In this document: positions 62,887 to 64,000 of the stretch, piece by piece
How the letters are laid out: every line of letters starts with the position of its first letter
Numbering within the stretch: position 1 is the stretch's first letter
DNA from: Buttiauxella ferragutiae
GTDB taxonomy: Bacteria; Pseudomonadota; Gammaproteobacteria; Enterobacterales; Enterobacteriaceae
NCBI RefSeq assembly: GCF_001654915.1
Contig: NZ_LXEQ01000052.1
Direction: 5' to 3' (one strand)
DNA: 64,000 nt
Program-made: the position numbers and the translations under genes
Notes under the pieces: generated by a model
Database searches by the model: none
Seen by the model: the letters and a program-made list of their open reading frames with translations, nothing else
Told to the model about the DNA's origin: nothing

Positions 62887-63990
62887 TTGACGAAAACACA
62901 ACATGAGGCGGTGAAAACCCGTCATAAGGAGAGTTCCCTCATTTTCCCGGTATTAGCGCTGGTGGTACTGGTTTTATGGGGAGGAAGCCAGTCAATGTCG
63001 GCGGTAGTGGGTATCAACATTCTGGCGCTGGTGGGTATTTTAAGTAGCGCCTTTAGCGTGGTACGCCATGCAGACGTTTTGGCGCACCGTTTAGGTGAAC
63101 CTTACGGTTCCCTGATTCTGAGTCTTTCCGTGGTTATTCTCGAAGTCAGCCTGATTTCCGCATTAATGGCAACCGGTGATGCTGCGCCGACACTGATGCG
63201 TGACACGCTCTATTCCATCATCATGATTGTGACTGGCGGGCTGGTGGGTTTCTCATTGCTGTTGGGTGGCCGTAAATTCGCCACGCAATATATGAATTTG
63301 TTCGGCATCAAACAGTATTTAATCGCGCTGTTTCCGCTGGCTGTCATCGTCCTGGTGTTACCGACCGCGCTGCCAGCAGGCAACTTTAGCACCGGCCAGG
63401 CGTTAATGGCGGCCGCGATTTCAGCGGCGATGTATGGCGTGTTCTTGTTAATTCAGACCCGTACGCACCAAAGCCTGTTCGTTTACGAGCATGAAGATGA
63501 GTCTGACGACGACGACCCGCATCATGGTAAGCCATCTGCGCATAGCAGCACCTGGCATTCCATTTGGTTAATCGTGCATCTGGTAGCGGTAATTGCAGTC
63601 ACTAAAATGAATGCCGGCCCGCTGGAGTCACTGCTAACGACACTGAATGCACCTGCGCAATTTACTGGCTTCCTGGTGGCATTATTGATTCTCTCGCCTG
63701 AAGGCCTGGGGGCGTTGAAAGCCGTATTGAGTAACCAGGTTCAGCGAGCCATGAATCTGTTCTTTGGCTCGGTACTGGCGACGATTTCACTGACAGTCCC
63801 TGCGGTGACGCTGATTGCGATGTTGACGGGCAACGACCTGACCTTTGGTTTAGGGATGCCGGAGTTGGTAGTCATGCTAACTTCATTAGTGTTATGCCAG
63901 ATTTCGTTTTCAACCGGGCGCACCAATGTGCTCAACGGCACCGCGCACCTTGCGCTGTTTGCCGCTTATTTGATGACGATTTTTGCCTGA
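62887..63990 (+). CDS. chaA: sodium-potassium/calcium:proton antiporter ChaA
   Basis: 367 residues, cation/Ca2+ exchanger family with about 11 helices. The two alpha-repeat regions have SLSVVILEVSLISALMATGD and LLILSPEGLGALKAVLSNQVQRAMN; an acidic loop EHEDESDDDDPHHGK separates the halves. It extrudes Na+, K+ or Ca2+ at high pH. It starts with the rare codon TTG at 62887, supported by GGAGA six bases upstream and by collinearity with E. coli (EAVKTRHKE). Divergent from chaB. Confidence 0.95.
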   Translation: MTKTQHEAVKTRHKESSLIFPVLALVVLVLWGGSQSMSAVVGINILALVGILSSAFSVVRHADVLAHRLGEPYGSLILSLSVVILEVSLISALMATGDAAPTLMRDTLYSIIMIVTGGLVGFSLLLGGRKFATQYMNLFGIKQYLIALFPLAVIVLVLPTALPAGNFSTGQALMAAAISAAMYGVFLLIQTRTHQSLFVYEHEDESDDDDPHHGKPSAHSSTWHSIWLIVHLVAVIAVTKMNAGPLESLLTTLNAPAQFTGFLVALLILSPEGLGALKAVLSNQVQRAMNLFFGSVLATISLTVPAVTLIAMLTGNDLTFGLGMPELVVMLTSLVLCQISFSTGRTNVLNGTAHLALFAAYLMTIFA

Positions 63991-64000
63991 GGAATTTGCG

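Overview
The window is chromosomal DNA of a gamma-proteobacterium of the family Enterobacteriaceae. Nearly every protein matches an Escherichia/Klebsiella-type orthologue. The backbone order (tonB, yciI, yciY, clsA, yciU, oppFDCBA, ychE, adhE, tdk, hns, galU, rssB, rssA, ychJ, purU, two tRNA-Tyr, narIJHG, narK, narXL, ychO, ychN, chaC, chaB, chaA) is that of the terminus-proximal region of the Escherichia coli map. Four things point to a Klebsiella/Enterobacter/Kluyvera/Buttiauxella-like genus rather than Escherichia: an assimilatory nas cluster between ychO and ychN, a galU-ugd-uge operon, a simple voltage-gated channel gene between yciU and oppF with no kch next to yciY, and lacIZ next to ansP. 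I cannot name the species from sequence alone.

Layout. 1-3.97 kb: the end of lacI, a complete lac control region (CRP site, promoter, O1, and O2 inside lacZ), then lacZ with its own terminator and no lacY or lacA. 4.1-9.3 kb: ansP, the TonB-dependent receptor pqqU (yncD), tonB convergent to it, and yciI. 9.4-10.6 kb: small accessory genes (a lipoprotein, a DUF1471 protein, a 51-residue membrane protein). 10.6-20.9 kb: yciY, clsA, yciU, the ion channel, and the oppABCDF oligopeptide importer, with a complete ERIC element between oppA and oppB. 20.9-33 kb: ychE, adhE with a structured 5' leader, tdk, hns, uge-ugd-galU, rssB, rssA, ychJ and purU. 33.0-33.5 kb: two tandem tRNA-Tyr genes followed by REP repeats. 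33.5-60.5 kb is a nitrate region. It holds the respiratory nitrate reductase narGHJI, the transporter narK, the sensor/regulator pair narX-narL, and the assimilatory nasF-E-D-CB-A operon with its antiterminator gene nasR. A yihL-yihM-yihN-like sugar cassette sits between narK and narG. 60.6-64 kb: ychN, a small DUF1883-like gene, chaC, chaB, chaA.

How it works together. NarX/NarL and FNR control narK and narGHJI; FNR palindromes are present before both, and a NarL heptamer lies about 197 bases upstream of the narG start. The nas operon has a near-consensus sigma-54 promoter. Its leader carries two hexaloop hairpins followed by an intrinsic terminator, which is the RNA target expected for the ANTAR protein NasR encoded just upstream.

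Most noteworthy: the yihLMN-like cassette placed between narK and narG without disturbing the narG control region; the in-frame fusion of the NasC and NasB proteins; the nasF leader with its dual hexaloop motif; a long-range inverted repeat in the adhE leader; an ERIC element with extended arms inside the opp locus; and the exactly conserved lac O2 in a lac unit that lacks a permease. No CRISPR array, prophage, insertion sequence or defence island was seen.
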